Origin: Devosia sp. | GTDB lineage: Bacteria; Pseudomonadota; Alphaproteobacteria; Rhizobiales; Devosiaceae | NCBI GenBank assembly: GCA_028290225.1 | Contig: JAQGKH010000311.1 | Location: 1 to 11,061 of the forward strand | DNA length: 11,061 nt | Direction: 5' to 3' | Shown: piece after piece, positions 5,123 through 11,061 of the stretch | How positions within the stretch are numbered: position 1 is the stretch's first letter | Layout of the letters: each line of letters opens with the position of its first letter | Made by a program: the position numbers and the translations under genes | Notes under the pieces: model-generated | Databases searched by the model: none | Told to the model about the DNA's origin: nothing | The model's input: the letters and a program-made list of their open reading frames with translations, nothing else

Positions 5123-8005
5123 ATGCGTCACCTTATTGCTCTCGCGATCTGTCTTGCGTTCGCGCTCTTTGGCCTTGGCCCGGTTGCGGCCCTCGAGGTC
5201 ATTACCGTTCCGCAGGACGTCAATGCCGTAAATCTTTCCGATGTCGTTACCCTGGAGCAGGGTAGCGAAGGGCGGGTGCAACTCTCCACCGCCCCGGGCG
5301 AGGATGGCATCATCCGCCGCATCGAAGTTCTTGCCAGCCAGCAAGGCACCGATCCCGATTGGGCGCTGCTCGCCTTGCGCAACGACAGCGACCAGCAGAT
5401 CGAGCGGCTGCTCGTGGCGCCGTTTTTCCGCCTGCCGGGGTCAGGCGTGTTCCAGCCCGATCTGGGCAATGAGCGCATCACGGCGTTGACGCCCAGCGCC
5501 GGCATTCGCCCGGTCCGCTTGACGGACAGCGAGGCCGACGTTTTCGAGATCACCCTCGACCCGGGCGCCACCGTGACGCTGGTGGCGGAATTGGCAACCG
5601 GCGAATTGCCCGAGCTTTATCTCTGGGAGCCCAACGCCTACCGCGATTACGTGAACTCTTTCACGTTGTTCCGTGGCGTGGTGCTTGGCGTTGCGTCCCT
5701 TGCCGCGGTGTTCCTGACCATCATGTTCGTGGTCAAGGGCCGGGGCGTGTTTCCGGCGACGGCGGCTTTTGCCTGGGCAGTGCTGATCTACCTGCTGATC
5801 GACTTTGGCGTGCTCGGCCGGCTGCTGGGCCTTCCGGCAGGGGCCATGCAGCCGATCCGGGCGGCATCGGAGGCCGGCATCGCCACCACCCTGGCCGGGT
5901 TCCTGTTCATCTATCTCAACCTGCATCGCTGGCATCTGCGCTTCGTGCACCTGGCACTTGGCCTGGCGACCCTGTTCCTGGCGCTGTTTGCCTTCGCCTT
6001 TTTCCAGCCGGCGATTGCCGCCACCATTTCACGCCTGGTGCTGGCGCTGCTCGGCGTTTCCGGCTTCTTCCTGATCCTGCTGCTGGCGCTGCGGGGCTAT
6101 GACCGCGCCGTGCTGCTGGTGCCGACCTGGATCATCATCATCGCCTGGATGTTCTATAGCTGGCTGGTGATTTCGGGGCAGGTTTCCAACGACGTTGCCC
6201 AGCCAGCCGTTGGCGGCGGCTTGGTGCTGGCGGTGATGCTGCTGGGGTTCACGGCCGTGCAGCACGCCTTTTCTGAAGGGCAGGTGTCGATCGGCACCCT
6301 TTCGGAAGTGGAACGGCGCGCCCTGGCATTGACCGGCTCGGGCGACTTCGTGTTCGACTGGAACATCGAGCGCGACCGCGTTTCGGTGTCCGACGAGCTG
6401 GCAACGCGCCTTGGCGAAAAGCGCGGCGCCCTGCGCGGCTCCATCAAGCGCTGGCTGGACCGCGTCCACCCCGAAGACCGCGACCGCTTCCGCACCGCCT
6501 TTGATACCCTGGTTGAACTGCGACGGGGAAAAGTTTCCGCCGATATGCGCATCGCCGGTCATGATGGCAATTACCGCGCCTTTCGCATGCGGGTCAAACC
6601 GGTGCTGGGCGGCGACGGGCAGGTCAACCGCATCGTCGGCACGCTGCAGGACGTCACCGAGGATCGTGCCGCCCGCGAGCGGCTCCTTCATGATGCTGTG
6701 CATGACAGTTTGACCGGCCTGCCCAATCGGCAATTGTTTCTGGATCGCCTGGAGCGAGCCCTTGAGCGGGGGCGGGCACCCAACGGCGTCAAGCCGGCGG
6801 TGTTCCTGATCGACATCGATCGCTTCATGGAACTCGAGGAGCGCATCGGTCACTCCGCCGCGGACTCCGTGCTGCTGGCGATATCGCGCCGCATCGCCCG
6901 GATCATGCGCCCGCTCGATACCGTGGCTCGCATCACCGGCGATCAGTTCGCGGTGGTACTTGCGGCTGAACAAACCGCCGGGCGCATCGCTGAAACGGCC
7001 GAACAGATCCGCAAGTCGCTCAAGGCGCCATTCAATTTCGGCGATCGCGATCTGACGCTTACCGCTTCCATCGGCATCACCATCTATGACAGCGAACCGG
7101 CTACCGCCACCGAGGTGCTGCGCGATGCCGAACTTGCCATGTACTATGCCAAGCGCCTGGGTGGCGACCGCATCGAGGCCTATCGCGCCTCGGCCCGCTC
7201 CATCTCCGCCTATAATCGCACCAGCGAGGAAGACCTCGAGCGCGGCATGAGGAATGGCGAGCTGCAGGTGCAGTTCCAGCCCATCATGGACATTCAATCG
7301 GGCAAGATCGCCGGCGCCGAAGCGCTGATGCGCTGGAACCACCCGACCCGCGGCGTGGTCGCGCCCGAAGAATTCATCACCTTGGCCGAACGCTCCGGCC
7401 AGATCGAGCGGCTGGGCCGCATCGCTTTCGAGCAGGCCGCCTACCATACCCGCGATTGGGTCACCTCGCTGGCCAATCTCCCCGAGGAGTTCTTTGTTTC
7501 GGTGAACCTTTCGCCCACCCAGTTGGCGACGGAAGCCTTGCTGAACGACATCCGCACCATCCTCGGCCAGAATGCCGGGATCGCCAATCACCTCAAGCTT
7601 GAATTGACCGAGTCCCAGGTGATGACCAACCCCGAGCACTCCGCTTTCGTGCTGGATGCGCTGCACAAGCTGGGAATTGGTCTGGCGCTCGATGACTTCG
7701 GCACCGGCCATTCATCGCTCGGGTATTTGCACCGCTTCCCGTTCGACACCATCAAGATCCCGCCCGATTTCGTGCAGATCAGCGCGGTCAATGGCGCTGG
7801 CCATACCCAGGGCCCGATCATACGGGCGATCATTGCCCTCGCCAACGATCTCAATCTTGCGGTGATTGCCGAGGGCGTGGAAACGCAGCCCGAGCTGGAG
7901 CGGCTACGCGAGCACAATTGCCGTCTGGCTCAAGGTTTCGCCTTTGGCGCCGCCATGAGCGCCAGCGAGTTCACCAAGCACCTGACGGCACAGCTCGCCC
8001 GCTAG
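5123..8005 (+). CDS. Membrane c-di-GMP protein: periplasmic domain, 7 TM, PAS, degenerate GGDEF, EAL
   Basis: Predicted cyclic-di-GMP phosphodiesterase and sensor, 960 residues. In order: signal peptide (about 1-23); periplasmic, mostly beta domain (about 24-180) resembling 7TMR-DISM receptors; seven membrane segments (about 184-382); PAS domain ending in VGTLQDVTEDR (about 395-518); GGDEF domain (about 528-685); EAL domain (about 705-960). The GGDEF signature is TGDQF (605-609), with the first Gly and the key Glu changed, so cyclase activity is unlikely; RPLD (596-599) matches the RxxD inhibitory site at the right spacing. The EAL catalytic set looks complete: E733 (EAL), N795, E827, D857-D858, K878, E917 and Q937. 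One oddity is KIPPDF in place of the usual KIDRSF (Asp to Pro at 880). It lies alone between hairpins, with its own promoter. The domain calls are firm; the signal is unknown. Confidence 0.93.
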   Translation: MRHLIALAICLAFALFGLGPVAALEVITVPQDVNAVNLSDVVTLEQGSEGRVQLSTAPGEDGIIRRIEVLASQQGTDPDWALLALRNDSDQQIERLLVAPFFRLPGSGVFQPDLGNERITALTPSAGIRPVRLTDSEADVFEITLDPGATVTLVAELATGELPELYLWEPNAYRDYVNSFTLFRGVVLGVASLAAVFLTIMFVVKGRGVFPATAAFAWAVLIYLLIDFGVLGRLLGLPAGAMQPIRAASEAGIATTLAGFLFIYLNLHRWHLRFVHLALGLATLFLALFAFAFFQPAIAATISRLVLALLGVSGFFLILLLALRGYDRAVLLVPTWIIIIAWMFYSWLVISGQVSNDVAQPAVGGGLVLAVMLLGFTAVQHAFSEGQVSIGTLSEVERRALALTGSGDFVFDWNIERDRVSVSDELATRLGEKRGALRGSIKRWLDRVHPEDRDRFRTAFDTLVELRRGKVSADMRIAGHDGNYRAFRMRVKPVLGGDGQVNRIVGTLQDVTEDRAARERLLHDAVHDSLTGLPNRQLFLDRLERALERGRAPNGVKPAVFLIDIDRFMELEERIGHSAADSVLLAISRRIARIMRPLDTVARITGDQFAVVLAAEQTAGRIAETAEQIRKSLKAPFNFGDRDLTLTASIGITIYDSEPATATEVLRDAELAMYYAKRLGGDRIEAYRASARSISAYNRTSEEDLERGMRNGELQVQFQPIMDIQSGKIAGAEALMRWNHPTRGVVAPEEFITLAERSGQIERLGRIAFEQAAYHTRDWVTSLANLPEEFFVSVNLSPTQLATEALLNDIRTILGQNAGIANHLKLELTESQVMTNPEHSAFVLDALHKLGIGLALDDFGTGHSSLGYLHRFPFDTIKIPPDFVQISAVNGAGHTQGPIIRAIIALANDLNLAVIAEGVETQPELERLREHNCRLAQGFAFGAAMSASEFTKHLTAQLAR

Positions 8006-8011
8006 GCGAGC
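7993..8011. terminator. Hairpin between the convergent EAL gene and yqgE
   Basis: GCTCGCC (7993-7999) pairs perfectly with GGCGAGC (8005-8011) around a 5-base loop that contains the start of the EAL gene's TAG stop. The yqgE stop lies at 8015-8017. With only 9 nt between the two genes, this is the obvious candidate for a shared terminator, though neither strand shows a real T-tract. Confidence 0.45.
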
Positions 8012-8014
8012 AGC

Positions 8015-8590
8015 TTACGCGTGGCCGGCTTCTGAGCTCAGATTGGCGAGGCTCGCATGCATGCTCGCCAGCGCCGCCTCGTAGCGATCTTCCACAGGTG
8101 TCTCGAACACCAGGTGATGGGCGAACGGCACGGTGAGCCAGCCATTATTGCCGATCTCGCTTTCCAGCTGGCCGGCACCCCAGCCACAGCAGCCCAGCGC
8201 AAACAGCGCTGATTTTGGCGCCGGGCCAAAAGCCATGGCGCGGAGGATGTCGAGCGTCGCGGTCAGGCATACGCCTTCGGTGACGGGATAAGTATTGCCG
8301 CTCTTGTAGTCGGCCGAATGCAGCACGAAGCCGCGCCCTTTTTCCACGGGACCGCCGCGCATCACCGCCCGTTCCCGGATTGTGTCGGGCAAGCGGATGA
8401 CCGCATCGGGATCACCCAGGTCCAACTCGTCCAGGATGTCGGCGAACCGCATCTCGCCAATGCGCTGGTTTACCACCAGGCCCATGGCGCCCTCGTCGCT
8501 GTGACCCACCAGCAGAATGACGCTTTTGGCAAAGCGTTCATCTGCCATATCGGGCATGGCCACCAGCATTTGTCCTTCAAGCGATGTCAT
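8015..8590 (-). CDS. yqgE: YqgE/AlgH family protein (UPF0301)
   Basis: Member of the YqgE/AlgH family, a widespread bacterial family of uncertain molecular role (AlgH has been linked to regulation of alginate and other traits in Pseudomonas). The product is 191 residues, the family size, and is probably cytoplasmic. Signatures are LVAMPDMADERFAKSVILL (about 9-27), GAMGLVVNQ (34-42), GGPVEKGRGFVLH (79-91) and GWGAGQLESEIGNNGWL (136-152). The frame is open 17 codons further upstream, but I set the start at the Met of MTSLEGQ because a near-consensus promoter occupies the upstream part, and the conserved region starts a few residues later. No Shine-Dalgarno precedes the ATG. C134-C135 stand where I remember GYAGW in relatives. 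It is convergent with the EAL gene and divergent from the Dsb-like gene. Confidence 0.93.
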   Translation of the reverse strand: MTSLEGQMLVAMPDMADERFAKSVILLVGHSDEGAMGLVVNQRIGEMRFADILDELDLGDPDAVIRLPDTIRERAVMRGGPVEKGRGFVLHSADYKSGNTYPVTEGVCLTATLDILRAMAFGPAPKSALFALGCCGWGAGQLESEIGNNGWLTVPFAHHLVFETPVEDRYEAALASMHASLANLSSEAGHA

Positions 8591-8625
8591 GGGCAGATAA
8601 TAAGCATTCCATTCGCCACTGCCAA
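8591..8625 (-). promoter_or_regulatory. Near-consensus promoter giving a leaderless yqgE transcript
   Basis: On the minus strand TTGGCA (8625-8620), exactly 17 nt, TATTAT (8602-8597), then 6 nt and the ATG (8590-8588). The predicted transcription start is the A of the ATG or next to it. No ribosome binding site is present. This is the best sigma70-type promoter in the window and rules out the longer open frame as the start. Confidence 0.7.
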
Positions 8626-8683
8626 GTTGCCCGCCTAGCACTTTGCCGGCGCCGCCATCACGAAGCCCTGATGAGCCGTCAGC

Positions 8684-8718
8684 TTTTTCTTCACTTCAAC
8701 CTGCGTTAATGCCCATCC
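8684..8718 (+). promoter_or_regulatory. Possible promoter for the DsbD-alpha-like gene
   Basis: GTTAAT (8705-8710) matches four of six -10 bases and lies 8 nt before ATG 8719, the same geometry as the two stronger leaderless candidates, and no Shine-Dalgarno is visible. The -35 is poor (TTTTTC at 8684-8689, spacing 15). Confidence 0.28.
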
Positions 8719-9528
8719 ATGCGCCACCTCAAGCTCCTTGCCCTCCTTCCGCTACTGTCTGCGCCTGCCTGGGCGGCCGAAACGGCCTGGCAGGAGGTTG
8801 CGCCGGGCGTCAAGCTTCGGCTGATCAGCACCGGTGAGCGGCAGCCCGATGGCACGGCCATGCTGGGGCTGGAGCTCGACATGCCGGCGGCCACCAAGAC
8901 CTATTGGCGTGTCCCGGGTGATACCGGCCTGCCCACCAGGCTGGATTGGACCGGCTCGACGGGCGTGGAAGGGCACCAGATCCTCTGGCCCTATCCGACG
9001 CGCTCCCAAACCGGTGACTACCTGGACTATGTGTATTTCGGCCCCACCATTCTCCCCATCGAAGTTGCCTTGAAGGGGGAGGCGCCGGTTGCCCGGGTTT
9101 CCGCCACGCTGGGCATCTGTTCCGATATCTGCATGCCAGCACAGGCAAGCTTCAGCCTTGATCTGGGTGACAACCGGCCCGACCGCGCCAATGGCCTGCG
9201 CATCCGGCAGGCGCTGGCCACAACGCCTGCCGCCTGGGACGGCAAGGCCGACGCGTTTGCGCGCCTGGAGTTTCAGGCGGACAGCGACGCCCTTTGGGTG
9301 TGGATTGCTGATCCCTCCATCGATCCAACGTCCCTGATCGCCGCCACCGCTTCGGGTGAACCGCACTTCGGCACGCCGCTGAAGGGACCTGAACCAGGCC
9401 TGTTCCTGCTTCCTGTTCTTGGCACCCACGCCGCCGATCTGCGCGAGCAGGCGGTGCAACTCACCTTCATGACCGAGCGCGGCGCCTATATGGTTACCCA
9501 AACCATGGAACCCGCCAGGGCGCCATAG
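8719..9528 (+). CDS. Periplasmic DsbD-alpha-like (PF11412-type) thiol-disulfide protein
   Basis: Predicted periplasmic protein with the immunoglobulin-like domain found at the N-terminus of DsbD/ScsB reductases (disulfide bond corrector domain). The product is 269 residues. A signal peptide runs to A19 (AWA then AET). The redox motif is GICSDICMPAQASF, with C134 and C138 in a CxxxC arrangement and the usual following Pro; these are the only two cysteines. Unlike full DsbD there is no membrane electron-transfer domain and no C-terminal thioredoxin domain, so it must receive or pass electrons through a separate protein. It could take part in periplasmic disulfide reduction or cytochrome c maturation; the partner is not in this window. 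It is divergent from yqgE and 110 nt upstream of the peroxiredoxin gene. Confidence 0.85.
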   Translation: MRHLKLLALLPLLSAPAWAAETAWQEVAPGVKLRLISTGERQPDGTAMLGLELDMPAATKTYWRVPGDTGLPTRLDWTGSTGVEGHQILWPYPTRSQTGDYLDYVYFGPTILPIEVALKGEAPVARVSATLGICSDICMPAQASFSLDLGDNRPDRANGLRIRQALATTPAAWDGKADAFARLEFQADSDALWVWIADPSIDPTSLIAATASGEPHFGTPLKGPEPGLFLLPVLGTHAADLREQAVQLTFMTERGAYMVTQTMEPARAP

Positions 9529-9638
9529 ATACCGCCTTAGTGGGGCTTCGCCCTTGTATGCCAAACCAAAGCCGCATATCCCCGTCAGGAAAGCCGCCGA
9601 ACGGCCGCGTTCCGGCCCGCTATGGAGCAGAAACAGCA

Positions 9639-10145
9639 ATGATCAAGACTGGCGATGCGCTTCCCTCGATCCCGGTAAAGCTCGTGGGCGCGGAGGGCAG
9701 CACCGACGTCACCAGCGATGCCGTGCTCGGCACCGGCACGGTGGTGTTGTTCACAGTGCCCGGCGCCTTCACGCCGACCTGCCATGTCAATCATCTGCCC
9801 GGGTTTGTCGCCAACCAAAGCAAGTTGCGTGCCCTGGGGGTGGATCGGATCGTTTGCGCAGCGGTCAACGACCATCATGTGATGAAGGCCTGGGCCGAGG
9901 CCTCGGGGGCGCTCGACCAGATCGATTTTCTGGCCGACGGCAATGGCGCGCTGGCCGATGCGCTCGGGCTGAGCAAGGATTTTTCCGCCGCCGGCATGGG
10001 CAAGCGGTTCATCCGTGCGGCCATGGTGATCCGCAACGGCACGGTCGAGATCGTGGCGCCCGAGGAAGGTCCTGGGGTCAATGCCAGCGGCGCGCCGGCC
10101 ATCATCATGGCTCTTGAAGCGGCCAATACCCCGTCCACGCTGTAG
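9639..10145 (+). CDS. Peroxiredoxin, Prx5/AhpC-TSA redoxin family
   Basis: Thiol peroxidase that reduces hydrogen peroxide and organic hydroperoxides in the cytoplasm. The product is 168 residues, normal for the Prx5 group. The active-site motif PxxxTxxC is present as P41-T45-C48 (PGAFTPTC); C48 is the peroxidatic cysteine. The conserved arginine follows in GMGKRFIRAAMV. C73 matches the non-catalytic Cys72 of human PRDX5. There is no Cys at the place of the PRDX5 resolving Cys151 (the segment reads GPGVNASGA), so it probably works as a 1-Cys enzyme with an external thiol reductant. The start at 9639 follows GGAG (9624-9627) at 11 nt; the frame is open to 9540 but the extra residues are not family-like. 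The stop overlaps the next gene's ribosome binding site. Confidence 0.93.
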   Translation: MIKTGDALPSIPVKLVGAEGSTDVTSDAVLGTGTVVLFTVPGAFTPTCHVNHLPGFVANQSKLRALGVDRIVCAAVNDHHVMKAWAEASGALDQIDFLADGNGALADALGLSKDFSAAGMGKRFIRAAMVIRNGTVEIVAPEEGPGVNASGAPAIIMALEAANTPSTL

Positions 10146-10148
10146 GAG
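10144..10148 (+). promoter_or_regulatory. Ribosome binding site of the lipoprotein gene, overlapping the peroxiredoxin stop
   Basis: AGGAG overlaps the TAG stop (10143-10145) and lies 8 nt before ATG 10157. This tight join indicates that the peroxiredoxin and lipoprotein genes are co-transcribed and probably coupled in translation. Confidence 0.75.
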
Positions 10149-10156
10149 TTTTCGCC

Positions 10157-10756
10157 ATGCGCAATTTTCCCCTGGTCGATCCAGGCAAGTTCGGGCTGCG
10201 TATAGCTGCCGCGGGTGGGCTGGTGTCCATGCTTTCGGCGTGCTCCATGGGCGGGTTGATGGGCGGCGGGCAGGCGACGGAGCAGAACCTTCAGAACGCC
10301 ACCGCGAGCCCTGCGGCCATTGCCGCAGCGCAAACCAGTGCCTTGCCGGCCATCGCCACCGAATGCCCGCCGATCAAGGTGCGGCCCGGCGGCGAGGCCA
10401 TGTATTACTACGGCGGTGGCCGGGTAGGCGACGCGCGCTCGCTGCAATACCAGGGCGTGATCGAGGAAACCTCCCGCAATTGCGTGGTGTCGAACGGCCT
10501 CATCACGGTGCAGATGGGCGTGGTCGGCCGCGTGCTGCTGGGACCTGCTGGCGACCAGAAGTCGGTGACGGCGCCGATCCGCTTTGCCGTGGAACGCAAC
10601 GGCCAGGCGGTGTTTTCGGAAAAATACTCCATTCCCGTCGAACTCACCCCGCCGGCGCAATCGGCCGAGTTCGTCAAGGTGGTCGACAATGTCGCCATTC
10701 CCTATCTGGGCGGCGAAGAAATCACCATTTGGGTGGGGTTCGATACCCGCGGCTAA
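10157..10756 (+). CDS. Hypothetical lipoprotein, probably outer membrane
   Basis: I do not recognise a named family. The product is 199 residues. After a 15-residue N-tail comes a hydrophobic stretch (16-28) and the lipobox LSAC with the acylated cysteine at C29. Ser at +2 predicts sorting to the outer membrane by the E. coli Lol rule. A Gly/Ala/Gln-rich linker (30-65) leads to a beta-rich domain of about 130 residues that opens at ECPPIKVRPGGEAMYYYGG. C70 and C109 (RNCVV) are the only other cysteines and may form a disulfide. The end contains IPYLGGEEITIWVGFDTRG. It is 11 nt after the peroxiredoxin stop with a strong ribosome binding site, so the two form an operon. A role in cell-envelope maintenance is only a guess. 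Confidence 0.85.
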   Translation: MRNFPLVDPGKFGLRIAAAGGLVSMLSACSMGGLMGGGQATEQNLQNATASPAAIAAAQTSALPAIATECPPIKVRPGGEAMYYYGGGRVGDARSLQYQGVIEETSRNCVVSNGLITVQMGVVGRVLLGPAGDQKSVTAPIRFAVERNGQAVFSEKYSIPVELTPPAQSAEFVKVVDNVAIPYLGGEEITIWVGFDTRG

Positions 10757-10770
10757 CCCGCTGATGTTCT

Positions 10771-10820
10771 GCCCGGGGCGGCTTCGGCTTCTTTAAGGTG
10801 TGCCAAAACGCCGCCCGGGC
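10771..10820. repeat. Imperfect inverted repeat just after the lipoprotein gene
   Basis: GCCCGGGGCGGC (10771-10782) pairs with GCCGCCCGGGC (10810-10820), giving 11 base pairs with one bulged G (10778) and a 27-nt loop. It lies 14 nt after the lipoprotein stop and could act as a stabilising 3' hairpin or a terminator, though no T-tract follows. Confidence 0.55.
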
Positions 10821-10844
10821 GTGATGCCGCTGCGGTTGCTGCGT

Positions 10845-10914
10845 CATGGGGCGAGGTCCGTCCCGGTGCCGGTCGTCCGGCGGTGAAATGAGGTGGAACA
10901 CACCTCGCCCCATG
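10845..10914. repeat. 13-bp perfect inverted repeat with a nested competing hairpin
   Basis: CATGGGGCGAGGT (10845-10857) is exactly complementary to ACCTCGCCCCATG (10902-10914), enclosing 44 nt. Inside, GAGGTG (10890-10895) can instead pair with CACCTC (10901-10906), which uses part of the outer arm, so the two folds exclude each other. This is the longest perfect inverted repeat I found outside genes in the window. Confidence 0.7.
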
Positions 10915-11050
10915 TTGGCCGGGGACTCTGTGGCGATGAACCGTCCTCGGCATAGGCCCGTGCCGACTGATGAGCACACCGTGCCCGGACCCGGGGCGAG
11001 ATCGGGCCAGATCATCCATCACCCAAGGAGGGGGAGCGACCTCCACCTCA
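10889..11050. repeat. 9-bp long-range inverted repeat in the tail
   Basis: TGAGGTGGA (10889-10897) is complementary to TCCACCTCA (11042-11050). It shares its left arm with the local 10890-10906 hairpin. A further small hairpin, GGAGG (11027-11031) with CCTCC (11040-11044), overlaps the right arm. Confidence 0.5.
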
Positions 11051-11061
11051 CCCGGCATTCC

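Larger units (their letters stand above)
10757..11061. other. Noncoding-looking 305-nt tail rich in inverted repeats
   Basis: No frame here looks like a protein gene: the open frames on either strand are Pro/Arg/His/Gly-rich with no ribosome binding site or family resemblance. The region is full of inverted repeats (listed separately). I looked for RNase P, tmRNA, SRP RNA and tRNA landmarks and saw none. It may be a long untranslated or intergenic region, a structured RNA, or the edge of an intergenic repeat; the sequence ends before this can be settled. Confidence 0.5.

Noticed and set aside
6029..7711. 560-codon open frame on the minus strand inside the GGDEF-EAL gene
   Set aside because: It is antisense to a gene with clear domains; its product is Gly/His/Gln-rich without family signatures. 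Long antisense frames are expected in GC-rich coding DNA.
8668..8675. CTGATGAG, the hammerhead ribozyme core box (also at 10967-10974)
   Set aside because: No GAAAC box or stems follow in the required arrangement at either site, so these are chance octamers.
9543..9553. GGGC-TTC-GCCC hairpin after the DsbD-alpha-like gene
   Set aside because: The stem is only 4 bp with no T-tract, too weak to call a terminator.
9554..9582. TTGTAT-N17-TATCCC as a peroxiredoxin promoter
   Set aside because: Only half of the -10 bases match; not distinguishable from background.
9540..9638. Upstream extension of the peroxiredoxin frame from a GTG
   Set aside because: The added 33 residues are not found in the family, which starts close to MIKTGDALP; no ribosome binding site serves the GTG.
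10888..11061. 58-codon plus-strand frame running off the window end, and overlapping minus-strand frames
   Set aside because: Pro/Arg/His-rich products, no ribosome binding site and no recognisable family. The plus frame cannot be fully excluded because the window ends.

Overview
The window is GC-rich chromosomal DNA with densely packed genes and no sign of mobile DNA, CRISPR, rRNA or tRNA. Cytochrome oxidase subunit III, a SURF1 assembly factor, an ThrC - M16 peptidase - GNAT run, and an alphaproteobacterial-type set of YqgE, a lone DsbD-alpha-like protein and a Prx5-type peroxiredoxin point to an alphaproteobacterium, most likely of the Hyphomicrobiales (Rhizobiales), perhaps near Devosia. 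The genus is a guess from gene content and style.

Layout. 1-605: 3' part of ctaE (aa3-type oxidase subunit III), closed by a strong intrinsic terminator at 630-663. 800-1558: surf1. 1643-3037 thrC, 3086-4348 M16 metallopeptidase and 4358-4963 GNAT acetyltransferase run in the same direction with gaps of 48 and 9 nt, and a hairpin overlaps the last stop. 5123-8005: a 960-residue membrane c-di-GMP protein (signal peptide, periplasmic domain, seven membrane segments, PAS, degenerate GGDEF, EAL). 8015-8590 (minus): yqgE, convergent with the EAL gene over a 9-nt gap that holds a hairpin. 8719-9528: a periplasmic DsbD-alpha-like protein, divergent from yqgE. 9639-10145: a peroxiredoxin. 10157-10756: a lipoprotein of unknown function whose ribosome binding site overlaps the peroxiredoxin stop. 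10757-11061: no convincing gene, but several competing inverted repeats.

How the genes work together. CtaE and SURF1 serve the terminal oxidase. ThrC is amino-acid biosynthesis; the M16 peptidase and GNAT protein are its usual neighbours in this group, without an obvious shared pathway. The DsbD-alpha-like protein and peroxiredoxin may be a thiol/oxidative-stress pair, but they act in different compartments (periplasm and cytoplasm).

No new multi-gene system is evident. The points most worth a second look are: two well-supported leaderless start sites (EAL gene and yqgE) and a weaker third; the c-di-GMP protein with an altered GGDEF active site (TGDQF), a retained I-site-like RxxD and an apparently complete EAL site; a vicinal Cys pair in YqgE; and the structured 3' region.
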